A stretch of DNA of 64,000 nucleotides from Blautia massiliensis (ex Durand et al. 2017) (GTDB lineage: Bacteria > Bacillota > Clostridia > Lachnospirales > Lachnospiraceae), in assembly GCF_001487165.1 (NCBI RefSeq), contig NZ_LN913005.1, positions 63,461-127,460 of the forward strand, in the 5' to 3' direction. Positions 32,279 through 41,837 of this stretch are shown piece after piece; position 1 is the stretch's first letter; each line of letters begins with the position of its first letter. The notes under the pieces were generated by a model. That model was not told the DNA's origin. It ran no database searches and saw only the letters and a list, made by a program, of their open reading frames with translations. Both the position numbers and the translations under genes were made by a program.

Positions 32279-34909
32279 TTAGGCGTTCTTCTTAGCGATT
32301 GCTGCCTGTGCTGCTGCAAGACGAGCGATCGGTACACGGAACGGTGAGCAGGATACATAGTCAAGTCCGATCTCGTTGCAGAACTCTACGGAAGACGGAT
32401 CTCCGCCGTGCTCACCGCAGATACCTACGTGAAGTTTCGGGTTAACCGGTTTTCCAAGCTGGATTGCCATCTTCATGAGTTTACCAACGCCAACCTGGTC
32501 AAGCTTAGCAAATGGATCGTTCTCGAAGATCTTAGCATCATAGTATGCGTTAAGGAACTTACCAGCATCATCACGGGAGAATCCGTATGTCATCTGTGTA
32601 AGGTCGTTTGTACCGAAGCAGAAGAAGTCAGCCTCTTTAGCGATATCATCAGCTGTAAGAGCTGCTCTCGGGATCTCGATCATAGTACCAACCTCGTACT
32701 CAAGGTCAGAACCAGCTGCTTTGATCTCAGCGTCTGCTGTCTCTACAACGAATTTCTTAACATATTTAAGCTCTTTGATGTCACCAACAAGCGGAATCAT
32801 GATCTCCGGTTTGATGTTCCAATCCGGATGATTCTTCTTAACATTGATAGCTGCACGGATAACAGCGCTTGTCTGCATCTTAGCGATCTCCGGATAAGTA
32901 ACAGCAAGACGGCATCCACGATGTCCCATCATCGGGTTGAACTCGTGAAGGGAAGCGATGATTGTCTTGATCTGCTCTACAGTCTTGCCCTGAGCATCAG
33001 CCAGTTTCTTGATGTCCTCTTCCTCTGTAGGAACGAACTCATGAAGTGGCGGATCAAGGAAACGAATTGTTACAGGATTTCCTTCAAGTGCCTCATAGAG
33101 TTTCTCGAAGTCTCCCTGCTGCTCCGGAAGGATCTTAGCAAGTGCTGCTTCTCTCTCCTCTACTGTCTCAGAGCAGATCATCTCACGGAATGCATCGATT
33201 CTGTTACCCTCAAAGAACATATGCTCTGTACGGCAAAGACCAATTCCCTCTGCACCAAGCTCACGAGCTTTCTTAGCATCAGCAGGAGTATCAGCGTTTG
33301 TACGAACTTTCATTGTTCTGTACTTGTCAGCCCATCCCATGATACGTCCGAACTCACCAGCGATCTTAGCATCTACAGTCGGGATAAGTCCGTCATAGAT
33401 GTTACCTGTTGTACCATCAATGGAGATTGCATCTCCTTCATGGAACTCTTTACCAGCAAGTGTGAATTTCTTGTTCTCCTCATCCATAGCGATATCGCCG
33501 CATCCGGATACACAGCAGGATCCCATACCACGAGCAACTACAGCTGCGTGAGATGTCATACCACCACGAACTGTCAGGATACCCTGAGCAGCTTTCATAC
33601 CTGTGATATCCTCTGGGGATGTCTCAAGACGAACAAGAACAACTTTCTCTCCTCTTGCAGCCCACTCAACAGCGTCCTCTGCAGAGAATACGATCTTACC
33701 GCAAGCAGCTCCTGGAGAAGCACCAAGACCTTTACCCATCGGTGTAGCAGCTTTAAGAGCAGCTGCATCGAACTGCGGATGAAGAAGTGTATCAAGGTTA
33801 CGAGGATCGATCATTGCAACAGCCTCTTCCTCAGTTCTCATTCCCTCATCAACGAGGTCACAAGCGATCTTAAGAGCAGCCTGTGCAGTTCTCTTACCAT
33901 TACGTGTCTGAAGCATATACAGTTTACCATGCTCTACAGTAAACTCCATATCCTGCATGTCTCTGTAATGTTTCTCAAGAGTCTCGCAAACCTGTTTGAA
34001 CTGTACGAATGCTTCCGGGAACTTCTGCTCCATCTCGGAGATGTGCATAGGTGTACGAACACCAGCAACTACATCCTCGCCCTGTGCATTGGTAAGGAAC
34101 TCACCGAACAGACCGTTAGCACCTGTAGCAGGGTCACGTGTGAAGGCAACACCTGTACCACAGTCATCACCCATGTTACCGAATGCCATCATCTGTACGT
34201 TAACAGCTGTACCCCAGGAATATGGGATATCATTGTCACGACGATATACGTTCGCACGTGGGTTGTCCCAGGAACGGAATACAGCTTTGATCGCACCAAC
34301 CAGCTGCTCCTTCGGATCAGTTGGGAAATCAGAACCGATTTTAGATTTATACTCAGCTTTGAACTGGTCAGCAAGCTCATGCAGGTCAGCAGCTGTAAGC
34401 TCAACGTCCTGCTTAACACCTCTCTTAGCTTTCATCTCATCGATGAGCTCCTCGAAGTATTTCTTACCAACTTCCATAACTACGTCAGAGTACATCTGGA
34501 TGAATCTTCTGTAGCAGTCCCAAGCCCAACGCTCATTGCCGGATTTCTCAGCAAGAGTGTTAACAACTTCTTCATTTAAACCAAGGTTGAGGATTGTGTC
34601 CATCATACCTGGCATAGATGCTCTCGCACCAGAACGAACGGATACAAGCAGAGGATTTTCTTTGTCACCGAATTTCTTACCGGTAACTCCTTCCATCTTG
34701 GTAATTGCTTCCATGATCTGAGCCATGATCTCATCGTTGATGGATCTGCCATCCTCGTAGTACTGTGTGCAGGCCTCTGTTGTGATTGTGAAGCCCTGCG
34801 GTACAGGAAGACCGAGGTTTGTCATCTCAGCAAGGTTGGCACCTTTGCCGCCCAGAAGATTTCTCATAGTAGCATTACCTTCTGTAAACATGTAAACCCA
34901 TTTTGCCAT
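32279..34909 (-). CDS. ppdK: Pyruvate, phosphate dikinase
   Basis: It interconverts pyruvate, ATP and phosphate with PEP, AMP and pyrophosphate; in anaerobic Clostridia it links glycolysis and PEP pools. The 876-aa length is standard. The N-terminal ATP-grasp domain starts MAKWVYMFTEGNATMRNLLGG and has SVRSGARASMPGMMDT. The central phosphohistidine domain has GGMTSHAAVVARGMG (active His near residue 455). The C-terminal PEP/pyruvate barrel has GLCRTEHMF, MGHRGCRLAVTYPE and the final GICGEHGGDPSSVEF with the catalytic Cys of this family. ATG 34909 has AGGAGGAAAATG close before it, and the promoter is at 34977-35005. Confidence 0.98.
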   Translation of the reverse strand: MAKWVYMFTEGNATMRNLLGGKGANLAEMTNLGLPVPQGFTITTEACTQYYEDGRSINDEIMAQIMEAITKMEGVTGKKFGDKENPLLVSVRSGARASMPGMMDTILNLGLNEEVVNTLAEKSGNERWAWDCYRRFIQMYSDVVMEVGKKYFEELIDEMKAKRGVKQDVELTAADLHELADQFKAEYKSKIGSDFPTDPKEQLVGAIKAVFRSWDNPRANVYRRDNDIPYSWGTAVNVQMMAFGNMGDDCGTGVAFTRDPATGANGLFGEFLTNAQGEDVVAGVRTPMHISEMEQKFPEAFVQFKQVCETLEKHYRDMQDMEFTVEHGKLYMLQTRNGKRTAQAALKIACDLVDEGMRTEEEAVAMIDPRNLDTLLHPQFDAAALKAATPMGKGLGASPGAACGKIVFSAEDAVEWAARGEKVVLVRLETSPEDITGMKAAQGILTVRGGMTSHAAVVARGMGSCCVSGCGDIAMDEENKKFTLAGKEFHEGDAISIDGTTGNIYDGLIPTVDAKIAGEFGRIMGWADKYRTMKVRTNADTPADAKKARELGAEGIGLCRTEHMFFEGNRIDAFREMICSETVEEREAALAKILPEQQGDFEKLYEALEGNPVTIRFLDPPLHEFVPTEEEDIKKLADAQGKTVEQIKTIIASLHEFNPMMGHRGCRLAVTYPEIAKMQTSAVIRAAINVKKNHPDWNIKPEIMIPLVGDIKELKYVKKFVVETADAEIKAAGSDLEYEVGTMIEIPRAALTADDIAKEADFFCFGTNDLTQMTYGFSRDDAGKFLNAYYDAKIFENDPFAKLDQVGVGKLMKMAIQLGKPVNPKLHVGICGEHGGDPSSVEFCNEIGLDYVSCSPFRVPIARLAAAQAAIAKKNA

Positions 34910-34976
34910 TTTACATTTTCCTCCTAATTATTGTTCTTTAAAACATAAAAAATGTATGTTTTCTACGCACATAATT

Positions 34977-35005
34977 ATTTTATAGATTTATCCTTCATTA
35001 GTCAA
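34977..35005 (-). promoter_or_regulatory. Promoter of ppdK
   Basis: TTGACT (35000-35005), a 17-base spacer and TAAAAT (34977-34982) lie about 70 bases before the start codon. Confidence 0.7.
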
Positions 35006-35180
35006 GGTTATTCTTCCAAAAAACAGTAATTTCTCTTGTAAAATATGACAGATTTTCCAGTTATATTTTTCACAGATTGTATTTTTCTCGTTATCATCTG
35101 AAAAATGTGCTAAAATAGAAAAAAACATGCAGCAATTCCGAGGTAATATTACCCGAATGCTGTCATACAGGAGGTTTATC

Positions 35181-36059
35181 ATGACACGAACGATTGAAAA
35201 CAGCTTTCTTAAGATTTCCGTTTCCGATCACGGTGCTGAACTCACCGGCATCTATGACAAGACTAATGACAGGGAGATCCTCTGGCAGGCAGATCCGGCT
35301 TACTGGAAACGCCATGCGCCTGTACTTTTTCCCAACGTGGGACGTAACTACAAAGATATCTGGCGTCTGAACGGAAAGGAATATCCTTCCAGCCAGCACG
35401 GCTTTGCAAGAGACAGCGATTTTATCTGCACGGATATCACCGATACTTCCCTTTCCTTTGTCCTTAAGTCCTCTGAAGAAACCCTGAATATTTATCCGTT
35501 TGCTTTCGCTCTGAAGATCACCTACACTCTGAAGAAGCACGACCTGGAAGTATGCTGGGAAGTAGTTAATAATGATTCTGAAACTATGTATTTTACCATC
35601 GGCGGCCATCCGGCATTCCGTGTTCCGGTACGTGAAGGCGAATCCCAGAGTGATTACCGTCTTGCTTTTGAAGGCCTGGACACTCTTACCTATCTCCTTA
35701 TCGATACGTCTGTAGGAACAGTCCTTGCTGACGAGCCACATACACTTTCCCTTGAAAACGGAACCTGTTCCATTGCTCCTCACATGTTTGATAAAGACGC
35801 TCTTGTTTTTGATAACGGCCAGATCCAAAAGGCCGGTATCCTCTTCCCGGACGGAACTCCATATCTGACACTTACCAGTGAGGGCTTCCCGAATTTCGGT
35901 ATCTGGTCCGTACCCGGTGCTCCCTTCGTATGCCTGGAGCCGTGGATGGGACGCTGTGATGACTGTGGTTTTGAAAAACCTCTTTCCGAAAAAGCAAATA
36001 TCAATGTGCTGAAACCGGATGAGGAATTTATCAAGAGCTATCAGATCACCGTACACTGA
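35181..36059 (+). CDS. Aldose 1-epimerase family protein
   Basis: A 292-aa sugar epimerase-like beta-sandwich enzyme, related to LacX/GalM. It has the HAPVLFPNVGRN stretch, the SQHGFARDSDF motif with the catalytic His, GGHPAFRVP and a final acidic segment (FVCLEPWMGRCDDCG) typical of the GalM superfamily, where Glu is the base. AGGAGG precedes ATG 35181; the longer frame from 35127 is unsupported. It faces ppdK divergently and lies beside the alpha-galactosidase locus, so it probably equilibrates galactose or glucose anomers. TAAAAT after TGTGC near 35114-35119 may be its -10. Confidence 0.9.
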   Translation: MTRTIENSFLKISVSDHGAELTGIYDKTNDREILWQADPAYWKRHAPVLFPNVGRNYKDIWRLNGKEYPSSQHGFARDSDFICTDITDTSLSFVLKSSEETLNIYPFAFALKITYTLKKHDLEVCWEVVNNDSETMYFTIGGHPAFRVPVREGESQSDYRLAFEGLDTLTYLLIDTSVGTVLADEPHTLSLENGTCSIAPHMFDKDALVFDNGQIQKAGILFPDGTPYLTLTSEGFPNFGIWSVPGAPFVCLEPWMGRCDDCGFEKPLSEKANINVLKPDEEFIKSYQITVH

Positions 36060-36073
36060 GCTATGATAAAAAA

Positions 36074-36119
36074 AGATCCGCCATACATCGGCTTTTTCAG
36101 CTGTCTGTATGACGGATCC
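36074..36119. terminator. Bidirectional terminator between aldose epimerase and alpha-galactosidase
   Basis: GATCCG-CATACA with TGTATG-CGGATC forms a long stem (one mismatch). T-rich runs follow on both strands, so it can end both convergent transcripts. Confidence 0.8.
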
Positions 36120-36149
36120 TTTTATTTATCTTACTGTCTCAATACGCTC

Positions 36150-38330
36150 TTATTCTCTCACAAAATGATACTGATAAGCTCTGTACTCCCCAAACTCTGC
36201 AGGAAGCGGCATTCCACCATGCATCAGAGCAGCTCCGGAATAGATCCTGCCGGTAGTCTGTTCCTTATAAAGTGCACTCTCATCAAGGCCGCGAAGCTGC
36301 ACATAATTCACAGTCATATTTCCATGGATCTCCTCCATGACAACATTGAGCAGAACTTCTTCCTGAGAATTTCCAACGATCTCCCATGCACAGACCTCAC
36401 TCTTAAACGGATCTGTCAGGCGATAGTACCGTCCGTTCTGGATCAGTGGCGCATATTTACGGAATTCCCCGATCTGGCTGCGGACCTCATCTTTTTCTTC
36501 CTCAGTCAGCTTCAGAAGATCCAGCTCGTAGCCGAAGGTTCCGGACATAGCAACCACACCTCTGGTATGTAACGGGGTGATCCTTCCTGTCTGATGGTTC
36601 GGCACTGCAGATACATGTGCTCCCATGGCCGATACCGGATATCCGAAGGAAGTGCCATACTGGATCCGAAGCCTGTCAATAGCATCGGAGTTGTCGCTGC
36701 ACCAGATCTGCGGTGTGTAATACAGCATACCTGCGTCAAATCTTCCGCCGCCGCCGCTGCAGCCCTCGATCAGAAGATCCGGATAACGGTTCACCATACG
36801 ATCCAGAAAATCGTACAATCCCAGGACATAATCATACATTACACGTCCCTGATCCTTGGTCATTACGGAAAATACATCCATCAGGCTTCGATTCATGTCC
36901 CATTTAACGTACTCAATATTGGCATTATCCAATACCGCACTGATCTGTCCAAAGATTCCGTCTACAACTTCTTTTCTGGAAAAATCAAGTACCAGCTGAT
37001 TTCTGGATCTCACTGGTTTTCTTCCTGGAATCGTAAGTGCCCAGTCCGGATGCTCACGGTAAAGATCACTGTCCTCAGAGATCATCTCCGGCTCGATCCA
37101 GATACCGAATTTCACTCCGAGGTCATTGACTCTTTTTACCAGTCCGCCGAGAGTCTCTCCAAGCTTCTTCTCATTGACATACCAGTCCCCAAGACCACTG
37201 TTGTCATCGTCACGTTTTCCAAACCAGCCGTCATCCAGAACCAGCATATCGATACCAAGGCTCCTTGCCTCTTTTGCCAGATTATATAAAGTCTCCCCTG
37301 TAAAATCAAAATATGCTGCCTCCCAGCTGTTTACCAGCACCGGACGGACCTCTGTCTTATATTTACCACGGCAGATATGATGACGGATGCAGCTGTGCAG
37401 ATTCTGGGAAAGACAGTTCATTCCCTGATCTGTGTAGCTTAAGATCACCTCAGGTGCATAGAAGGTCTCCCCGGCTTCCAGCGGATACCGGAAGCACTCC
37501 TCCTGTACACCAAGGAGCATTCTTGTCTGATTGTACTGATCTTTAAGAACCTCACCCTGGAAATTTCCGCTGTATACAAAGGACATAGCATAGCAGCCTC
37601 CATGATCCTCTGTTGTGTCCTTCTCTGCCAGGATCATCATCGGATTATACTGATGGCTGGATGTGCCACGGACACTGCCGATCATCTGACTTCCATGAGC
37701 CACCGGTACTCTCTGCAGATTCCGCTCCATGGCATGTCTTCCGTAAAAAGTAAGCAGGTCATAATCTCCGTAAAGAAAATCCAGTTCTGCGGACATCACC
37801 TTGTTCACATAGATCTTCTCACTGCTCTGATTGCGGATATAGACGCTTCTTGTAATGATATCCAGTTCCGGAAGTACACCGTAAAGAAGCATGGCCTCCA
37901 CGCCGGTAGCCGGATCCTCCAGTACGATCTCCAGAGTCTGTGCCTCATCATTATCTGCATAAACCGCCGGAAGCCCCGGAAGGCTGTATTTACCGTCACG
38001 GATAGTATAATTCTTGTAACGCATATCACAGCTCATGCTTCCGTCACCGTTTTCCAGCATCAGTGATGCACTGCGGAAATCTCCGTTTCCGTAGCAGGAA
38101 AGCTCCTGTGGAAGAGAGTCCATGGAATAGGTTCTGTCTGTTCCCGCATCATAGGGATTTCCGGAAAATCCTCTGTCATAGTAGGTCAGAAGATAATCCA
38201 TGCAGCCTTCTGCCTTTTTACCATAATAGAGATGAAGAAGAAATCCGTACTGATCCACCTGCATCTGATATGTAGTTTCTTTTGTCTGTAGGGTAAACGT
38301 TCTGTCTTTCTCGCAGTAGATGATTCCCAT
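36150..38330 (-). CDS. aga: GH36 alpha-galactosidase
   Basis: It removes terminal alpha-galactose from raffinose-family sugars, melibiose and galactomannan. The 726-aa enzyme fits clan GH-D. The central TIM barrel has LVLDDGWFGKRDDD and the nucleophile Asp in VKWDMNRS near residue 480. The acid Asp is in IWCSDNSDAIDRLR near 543, and CSGGGGRFDAGML lies between. No signal peptide, so the sugar is taken up first and cut inside. AAGGAGG precedes ATG 38330. It is the last gene after the permease genes, 27 bases away, and probably in the same operon. Confidence 0.95.
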   Translation of the reverse strand: MGIIYCEKDRTFTLQTKETTYQMQVDQYGFLLHLYYGKKAEGCMDYLLTYYDRGFSGNPYDAGTDRTYSMDSLPQELSCYGNGDFRSASLMLENGDGSMSCDMRYKNYTIRDGKYSLPGLPAVYADNDEAQTLEIVLEDPATGVEAMLLYGVLPELDIITRSVYIRNQSSEKIYVNKVMSAELDFLYGDYDLLTFYGRHAMERNLQRVPVAHGSQMIGSVRGTSSHQYNPMMILAEKDTTEDHGGCYAMSFVYSGNFQGEVLKDQYNQTRMLLGVQEECFRYPLEAGETFYAPEVILSYTDQGMNCLSQNLHSCIRHHICRGKYKTEVRPVLVNSWEAAYFDFTGETLYNLAKEARSLGIDMLVLDDGWFGKRDDDNSGLGDWYVNEKKLGETLGGLVKRVNDLGVKFGIWIEPEMISEDSDLYREHPDWALTIPGRKPVRSRNQLVLDFSRKEVVDGIFGQISAVLDNANIEYVKWDMNRSLMDVFSVMTKDQGRVMYDYVLGLYDFLDRMVNRYPDLLIEGCSGGGGRFDAGMLYYTPQIWCSDNSDAIDRLRIQYGTSFGYPVSAMGAHVSAVPNHQTGRITPLHTRGVVAMSGTFGYELDLLKLTEEEKDEVRSQIGEFRKYAPLIQNGRYYRLTDPFKSEVCAWEIVGNSQEEVLLNVVMEEIHGNMTVNYVQLRGLDESALYKEQTTGRIYSGAALMHGGMPLPAEFGEYRAYQYHFVRE

Positions 38331-38357
38331 ATGTGAATCCTCCTTTTTCTTGTGTTT

Positions 38358-39200
38358 TTATTTTACGGCACCGTTTACAACACCATTTAAAATGTGCTTC
38401 TGGCAGATCAGATAAAACAGAAGGATCGGAAGCAGTGCCAGCAGATAAGAGGCAAACGCAAGGTTATAGTTTGTTCCGAACTGAGTCTGGAAATTCAGCT
38501 GTGCCAGAGGCAATGTGGTTCCACCCGTAGATCCGGACATGATAACCAATGGAGTCATAACATCATTCCAGGTTCCAAGTGCTGTCAGAACTGCCACTGT
38601 GGCATGCATCGGCTTCATGATCGGAAAGATGATCTTCCAATATGTTTTCCAGGTACTGGCTCCATCCACACAGGCAGCCTCCTCAAGGGCCATTGGAATG
38701 TTTGTCAGATATCCGGAATAAAGAAGCACGTTCATAGGCATATAAAATACCGTGTAAAGAATGATCACACCGACTTTGTTATCAAGGCCCATCTCAGCAG
38801 TCTGCTTTACAAGCGGCATCATCAGGATAGCAAACGGAACAAACATACCGCTCACTACATAGAGATAGATAAATTTATAAAATTTACTTCTCTTGTTTCT
38901 GGCTATAGCATAACCTAAAAGTGAATGAATTACAATAGCAAGAACCACTGTGATCACAGTGATCAATACACTGTTTCCAAGAGAATGCCAGAAGTCTGTT
39001 ACCTCCATAGCTTCCCTGAAATTGGCAAGACTGAATTTCTCTGGCAGAGACAGGATCCCGGCTACACTGTTGGTCATCTCTGTCGGCTGCTTGAATGCGA
39101 TCACAATTGTCATATAAAGCGGAAATACCACTGTGATAAGGCCAAGGATCAGAAGGATCGTTACCGGCCAGTTCGCTTTTTCTCTTACTTTCGTTTTCAT
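38358..39200 (-). CDS. ABC sugar permease (MalG/MsmG type)
   Basis: A 280-aa inner-membrane permease with six membrane segments. The EAA loop is visible as LEEAACVDGASTWKTYWKIIFPIMKP near residue 175, the place where the ATPase docks. The C-terminus ends in NGVVNGAVK, normal for this group. It overlaps the other permease stop by one base (TAATG), so they are translated together. With the neighbouring binding protein and aga, it likely imports alpha-galactosides such as raffinose or melibiose. No ATPase gene follows. Confidence 0.93.
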   Translation of the reverse strand: MKTKVREKANWPVTILLILGLITVVFPLYMTIVIAFKQPTEMTNSVAGILSLPEKFSLANFREAMEVTDFWHSLGNSVLITVITVVLAIVIHSLLGYAIARNKRSKFYKFIYLYVVSGMFVPFAILMMPLVKQTAEMGLDNKVGVIILYTVFYMPMNVLLYSGYLTNIPMALEEAACVDGASTWKTYWKIIFPIMKPMHATVAVLTALGTWNDVMTPLVIMSGSTGGTTLPLAQLNFQTQFGTNYNLAFASYLLALLPILLFYLICQKHILNGVVNGAVK

Positions 39201-40078
39201 TACAGCTGCTCCTCCTTTTTCCCTGTGATAGTCAACTGCACTGCAGAAATGATCACGATCACAATAAAGAATATAACCGCATTAGCGCTCTGGAATCCAA
39301 ACTGACCGCCACTCATACCATTGTTATAGATCAGATAGGAAATGGATTCTGTACTCTGTGCAGGACCACCCTTTGTCAAAGCCATGATCTGATCAAATAC
39401 CATCAGGAAGTTTTTCACACAGAGAACCATGTTGATACTGAAAAACGGAACGATCAGCGGGAATGTCAGATAACGGAACTTACTGAATCCGGTAGCACCG
39501 TCAATAGCTCCTGCCTCGTATACATCCTCCGGCACTGTCTGGAGGCCCGAAATATAGATAATGGTATTCATTGCGATGGACTGCCATGCACAAACGATCA
39601 CGATGGCAACCCATGCCAGGCTCGTACTGGAAAGCATGCTGGAAGACAATGTTTTATTTCCGATCATCTTTCCGAATGCAGGCAGGATATATGTAAAGAA
39701 ATAATTGAAAATATATCCTACGACCAGTGCGCCAAGTACATTAGGAATAAAATAAGCTCCACGCAGTGCACTCTTGAAACGGATCTTGCTGTTCAGTCCA
39801 AGTGCCAGGATCAGGCTGAGTACATTCGTTACAATAGTTGCCACGATGGCCAGCTTAAAGGTAAACAGATAGGAACCGCCAACACGGCTGTCTGTAAAAA
39901 GATCCTTATAGTTTCGAAGTCCTACCCAGTCATAGCTTCCATAGCCTTTAAAGTTCGTAAAGCTGTAGATCACACCCTTGATCAGAGGCAGTGTGTTAAA
40001 GCAGAAAAATAATGCCACGATCGGAATGGTGATCAGAAGAAAGGTCAGCTTTCTTCCACTCATAGATTTTTTTCCCAT
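39200..40078 (-). CDS. ABC sugar permease (MalF/MsmF type)
   Basis: A 292-aa permease with six membrane segments; the first (LTFLLITIPIVALFFCFNTLPL) follows MGKKSMSGRK. Its docking loop is VPEDVYEAGAIDGATGFSKFRYLTFPLI near residue 190, the typical EAA motif. It starts 2 bases after the binding-protein stop, with AGGAGAGAACTGATC before ATG 40078. It is half of the heterodimeric pore with the MalG-type gene. It is shorter than E. coli MalF, as usual for Firmicutes. Confidence 0.93.
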   Translation of the reverse strand: MGKKSMSGRKLTFLLITIPIVALFFCFNTLPLIKGVIYSFTNFKGYGSYDWVGLRNYKDLFTDSRVGGSYLFTFKLAIVATIVTNVLSLILALGLNSKIRFKSALRGAYFIPNVLGALVVGYIFNYFFTYILPAFGKMIGNKTLSSSMLSSTSLAWVAIVIVCAWQSIAMNTIIYISGLQTVPEDVYEAGAIDGATGFSKFRYLTFPLIVPFFSINMVLCVKNFLMVFDQIMALTKGGPAQSTESISYLIYNNGMSGGQFGFQSANAVIFFIVIVIISAVQLTITGKKEEQL

Positions 40079-40080
40079 GA

Positions 40081-41376
40081 TCAGTTCTCTCCTTCCCCGT
40101 TCTTCTCCTCATAGTCCTGTACTTTACGGATAATGTCACGGTTATATCTTGTCCAGTCTGTATCAAATTTTTTCAGGAATGCATCTTTATCCTTTTTCAT
40201 CAGGAAGGTCTGGATCTGTGCATCCACAGCCATCTCTGTAGGATAATAATGATCCTGGTAGTCGGCCATCCTTCCCTCTTCTATGTATTCCTTCATACCA
40301 TCCAGCGTAGAGGGAAGTGTGAAATCACCCTCTTTACAGGGAACTGCCTTCTGGTCATCCAGATATGTCTGTATATTCTCATCCTCAAGAAGGAAATCCA
40401 GCACTTCATATGCAGCTTCCTTATTCTCACAGTCATCCATCACACAGAACTGAAGGTCAACTCCGGAATTCAGTTTGTTTTCTGACGGATCATTGCTTGC
40501 CGGTGTTACAAAAGAATCAATATCCATATCCGGATTTACACTCTGGATTTGCGGGATCGCATAGCTTCCGATGGGATACATGGCAGCCTCCCCTTTTGCA
40601 AAAGCGGTGCAGGCTCCATTGTAATCATAGGCAAAGGGATCATCCGGTCCATACTGGATAAGCTCCAGCATACGGTCTGCTACTTCCTTATACTCTTTTG
40701 CAAAAGTAGTGTTTCCCTGGTTTACCTGGCGGCATACATCGGCTGGTGCAAGATCTACCGCAATAGAATTCCACGGTGCAAGACAGGTCCAGGTATCTTT
40801 AAATCCGAAATAAAGCGGCTGGATACCTGCATCCTGAATTTCCTGGCAAAGGCTCATAAATTCATCCCATGTAGTCGGGATCTGCCAGCCATGCTCCTTG
40901 AAAAGCTCACGATTGTAAAGGATTCCGGCGGCATTGGCCACGTAAGGAACCGCATAGACTCCGTCTTCCGGAACGAATTCCAGCGCTTTATCAATTTCTT
41001 TATATGCATCTTTGATCGAATCCAGTCCCTGATAATCGGAAATATCCATCAGCATATCAGAATCAATAAAATTGGAAAAGTTAACATCGCCTCCGATTCC
41101 AATGATATCCGGATTATCCTCACGGATAAATCTTGTCTTCAATACAGTCATAGCATCGTTTGGTGATTCGATGGTAAGATGGATATCATCATGAGTGGCA
41201 TTGAATTTTTCTTCCAGTTTTTCAAATGCCTTAACCGCTTCCGGTTTATACTGCACAAGTTCGATCTCTGTCTTTCCGCTGTCCTTTTTACCTGTGCCGC
41301 ATCCGCTCAATGTAACGGAAGCTGCCATGGTAAAGGCAAGTCCCATACAGAGGATCCATTTACTTCTGTTGCGCAT
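40081..41376 (-). CDS. ABC sugar-binding lipoprotein (MsmE type)
   Basis: A 431-aa extracellular solute-binding protein. ATG 41376 with GGAAGGAG upstream gives MRNRSKWILCMGLAFTM; the frame to 41424 is longer without support. The lipobox LSGC predicts lipidation of Cys near residue 26. The mature part is family 1 binding-protein-like (ALEFVPEDGVYAVPYVANAAGILYNRELFKEHG, then NPDMDIDSFVTPA and FAKGEAAMYPIGSYAIPQI). It is first in the operon, in front of the two permeases and aga. The divergent AraC gene lies 460 bases away, with palindromes and promoter between. Confidence 0.93.
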   Translation of the reverse strand: MRNRSKWILCMGLAFTMAASVTLSGCGTGKKDSGKTEIELVQYKPEAVKAFEKLEEKFNATHDDIHLTIESPNDAMTVLKTRFIREDNPDIIGIGGDVNFSNFIDSDMLMDISDYQGLDSIKDAYKEIDKALEFVPEDGVYAVPYVANAAGILYNRELFKEHGWQIPTTWDEFMSLCQEIQDAGIQPLYFGFKDTWTCLAPWNSIAVDLAPADVCRQVNQGNTTFAKEYKEVADRMLELIQYGPDDPFAYDYNGACTAFAKGEAAMYPIGSYAIPQIQSVNPDMDIDSFVTPASNDPSENKLNSGVDLQFCVMDDCENKEAAYEVLDFLLEDENIQTYLDDQKAVPCKEGDFTLPSTLDGMKEYIEEGRMADYQDHYYPTEMAVDAQIQTFLMKKDKDAFLKKFDTDWTRYNRDIIRKVQDYEEKNGEGEN

Positions 41377-41504
41377 CTTGTAATGCTCCTTCCTTTTCCT
41401 TTTATTTGATAAGTCGGATATCACCCATTTAACTGATATGGCTATCCGGGTTCTCCAATACTTATTCTCTGGTTTCTTTTTTCTGAAAGCTATTTTAACA
41501 TAGC

Positions 41505-41520
41505 TTTATGCTTGCATAAA
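41505..41520. promoter_or_regulatory. Palindrome at the sugar operon promoter
   Basis: TTTATGC-TT-GCATAAA has 7-base arms. It lies just upstream of the extended -10 at 41492-41500 of the binding-protein gene, near the place of a -35 box, as an activator or repressor site would. Confidence 0.5.
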
Positions 41521-41662
41521 TAGCAGTGTTTTTCTTGTTTTATACCAAAATGCAATTTTTCTCTGTCTTCATTAAAGTCATCTAGCATTTTGATATATTT
41601 TACGCCTATATCACTACTTTTATCTAAAATTAGTATATTCCGAATTTATCGAAAATCAACAG

Positions 41663-41676
41663 GTTTCTCGAGAAAC
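41663..41676. promoter_or_regulatory. 14-bp perfect palindrome in the divergent region
   Basis: GTTTCTCGAGAAAC is fully palindromic and sits between the two divergent genes. It may be a second regulator site; the protein is unknown. Confidence 0.45.
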
Positions 41677-41764
41677 TTAATTTTCTCACAAAGTTTTATC
41701 GATTATCCTTCTCTTTTTAGTATATTTTACAGGCTGTTTTTGTAATTGCATTTTTATACATATG

Positions 41765-41794
41765 TTGAAGTTCCCTGCTGTTTTAATATATAAT
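41765..41794 (+). promoter_or_regulatory. Promoter of the AraC-type regulator
   Basis: TTGAAG (41765-41770), 18 bases and TATAAT (41789-41794) lie 43 bases before the start at 41838. Confidence 0.65.
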
Positions 41795-41837
41795 GTTACT
41801 GAAACCAGACAAAATCATACGCCTAAAGGATAAAAAT

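Larger units (their letters stand above)
41377..41837. other. 461-bp divergent region between binding protein and AraC regulator
   Basis: No gene is supported. It contains the promoter of the AraC-type gene, an extended -10 on the other strand (TGTTAAAAT, 41492-41500 on the minus strand), and two palindromes (entries below). The rest is AT-rich. Confidence 0.6.

Noticed and set aside
32408-34579. 723-aa plus-strand frame opposite ppdK
   Set aside because: The protein is Cys/Ser/Leu-rich nonsense typical of antisense to a strongly coding gene; ppdK on the minus strand is complete and certain.
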